Part shown: one piece after another, positions 12,892 to 13,277 of the stretch | Position numbering within the stretch: position 1 is the stretch's first letter | Layout: each line of letters begins with the position of its first letter | Assembly (NCBI GenBank): GCA_034926415.1 | Contig: JAYFRC010000103.1 | Coordinates: forward strand, 1-13,277 | Reading direction: 5' to 3' | Length of the DNA: 13,277 nt | Origin: JAYFRC01 sp034926415 | Lineage (GTDB): Bacteria > Bacillota > Clostridia > Oscillospirales > Oscillospiraceae | Position numbers and translations under genes: made by a program | The notes under the pieces: model-generated | What the model was told of the DNA's origin: nothing | The model's database searches: none | The model's input: the letters and a program-made list of their open reading frames with translations, nothing else

Positions 12892-13277
12892 TTAGAACAA
12901 TAGAGCCCAGAACAGGAAGCCGAGGACGGCAACGATACCGACAAAGATAAGAACTCCGATCAGGAAGCCCATGATGTCTCTTGCCTGCAGGCCGGCGATT
13001 CCAAGAGGAGCCAGAGCCCAGAACGGCTGAATCATGTTGGTCCACTGATCGCCCCAGGCTATACCCATGCAGGCACGGCCGTACTCGATGCCCATTGCCT
13101 GTGCAGCGGGAATGACGATAGGCGCCTGAACCGCCCACTGGCCGCCGCCGGAGGGAACGAAGAAGTTGATGATACCGGCGGACAGGAAGGTCAGCATCGG
13201 GAACGTGATGTTGTTCGAGATAGAGACGAAGCCGTTGGCTATGATGCCCGCGAGGCAGACGCCGTTGGCGTCCGTTC
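12892..13277 (-). CDS. atoE: Short-chain fatty acid transporter, AtoE family (C-terminal part)
   Basis: The visible 127 codons are the C-terminal end of a membrane transporter; the start lies beyond the right edge. The order NNITFPMLTFLSAGIINFFV, PSGGGQWAVQAP, WGDQWTNMIQPFWALAPLGI and ARDIMG matches the AtoE/SCFA_trans family, whose E. coli member takes up short-chain fatty acids such as acetoacetate and butyrate. Hydrophobic stretches at the start and at the very end (GFLIGVLIFVGIVAVLGFLF) are membrane segments. E. coli AtoE is about 440 aa, so roughly 70 percent is missing here. The ATG at 13197 is internal. The substrate is inferred from the family. A terminator follows at 12823-12850. Confidence 0.9.
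   Translation of the reverse strand, partial: TDANGVCLAGIIANGFVSISNNITFPMLTFLSAGIINFFVPSGGGQWAVQAPIVIPAAQAMGIEYGRACMGIAWGDQWTNMIQPFWALAPLGIAGLQARDIMGFLIGVLIFVGIVAVLGFLFWALLF

Noticed and set aside
1..13277. CRISPR array, tRNA, rRNA, riboswitch or defence genes
   Set aside because: No regularly spaced repeats, cloverleaf-like sequence, known riboswitch core or defence-type protein was seen on either strand.

Overview
This window is the chromosomal replication-origin neighbourhood of a Firmicute, most likely a spore-forming member of class Clostridia. The order is dnaA, an AT-rich oriC gap, dnaN, a small S4 RNA-binding protein gene (yaaA), recF, remB, gyrB and gyrA, all on the + strand. Firmicute affiliation rests on this conserved order, on remB between recF and gyrB, on a Bacillus-type DnaA-trio next to dnaN, and on gpr, the germination protease found only in endospore formers. 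An Oscillospirales-like gut anaerobe is a guess from protein sequence style and moderately high GC, not a demonstrated assignment.

Layout. 1-431: a perfect minus-strand sigma-A promoter drives a structured leader out of the left edge; the gene it serves (rpmH in many Firmicutes) is outside the window. A second promoter faces right and drives dnaA through a leader with a stem-loop. 432-1748: dnaA. 1749-1981: oriC, with DnaA boxes, an inverted repeat, a tandem box pair, a DnaA-trio and an AT-rich unwinding stretch. 1982-9286: dnaN, yaaA, recF, remB, gyrB and gyrA, closely spaced or overlapping and closed by a strong terminator. These genes load and clamp the polymerase, handle gaps and control supercoiling.

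9325-10157 is the oddest part. An intact rnhA is bracketed by a degraded copy of its own 5' end and a near-identical copy of its own 3' end. Each is separated from the intact gene by a short GC-rich hairpin-rich insert. 10158-11142 holds an alpha/beta hydrolase with its own promoter. 11283-11316 is a shared bidirectional terminator. 11370-12266 (minus) is gpr and 12462-12725 is rpsT, divergent, a pairing also seen in Bacillus. The right edge cuts a minus-strand AtoE-type short-chain fatty-acid transporter.

I see no CRISPR array, tRNA, rRNA, prophage or recognised insertion sequence, and no defence or biosynthetic system. The strongest candidates for something undescribed are the bracketed rnhA with its four-hairpin insert, and the origin whose DnaA boxes all carry T instead of A at position 3.
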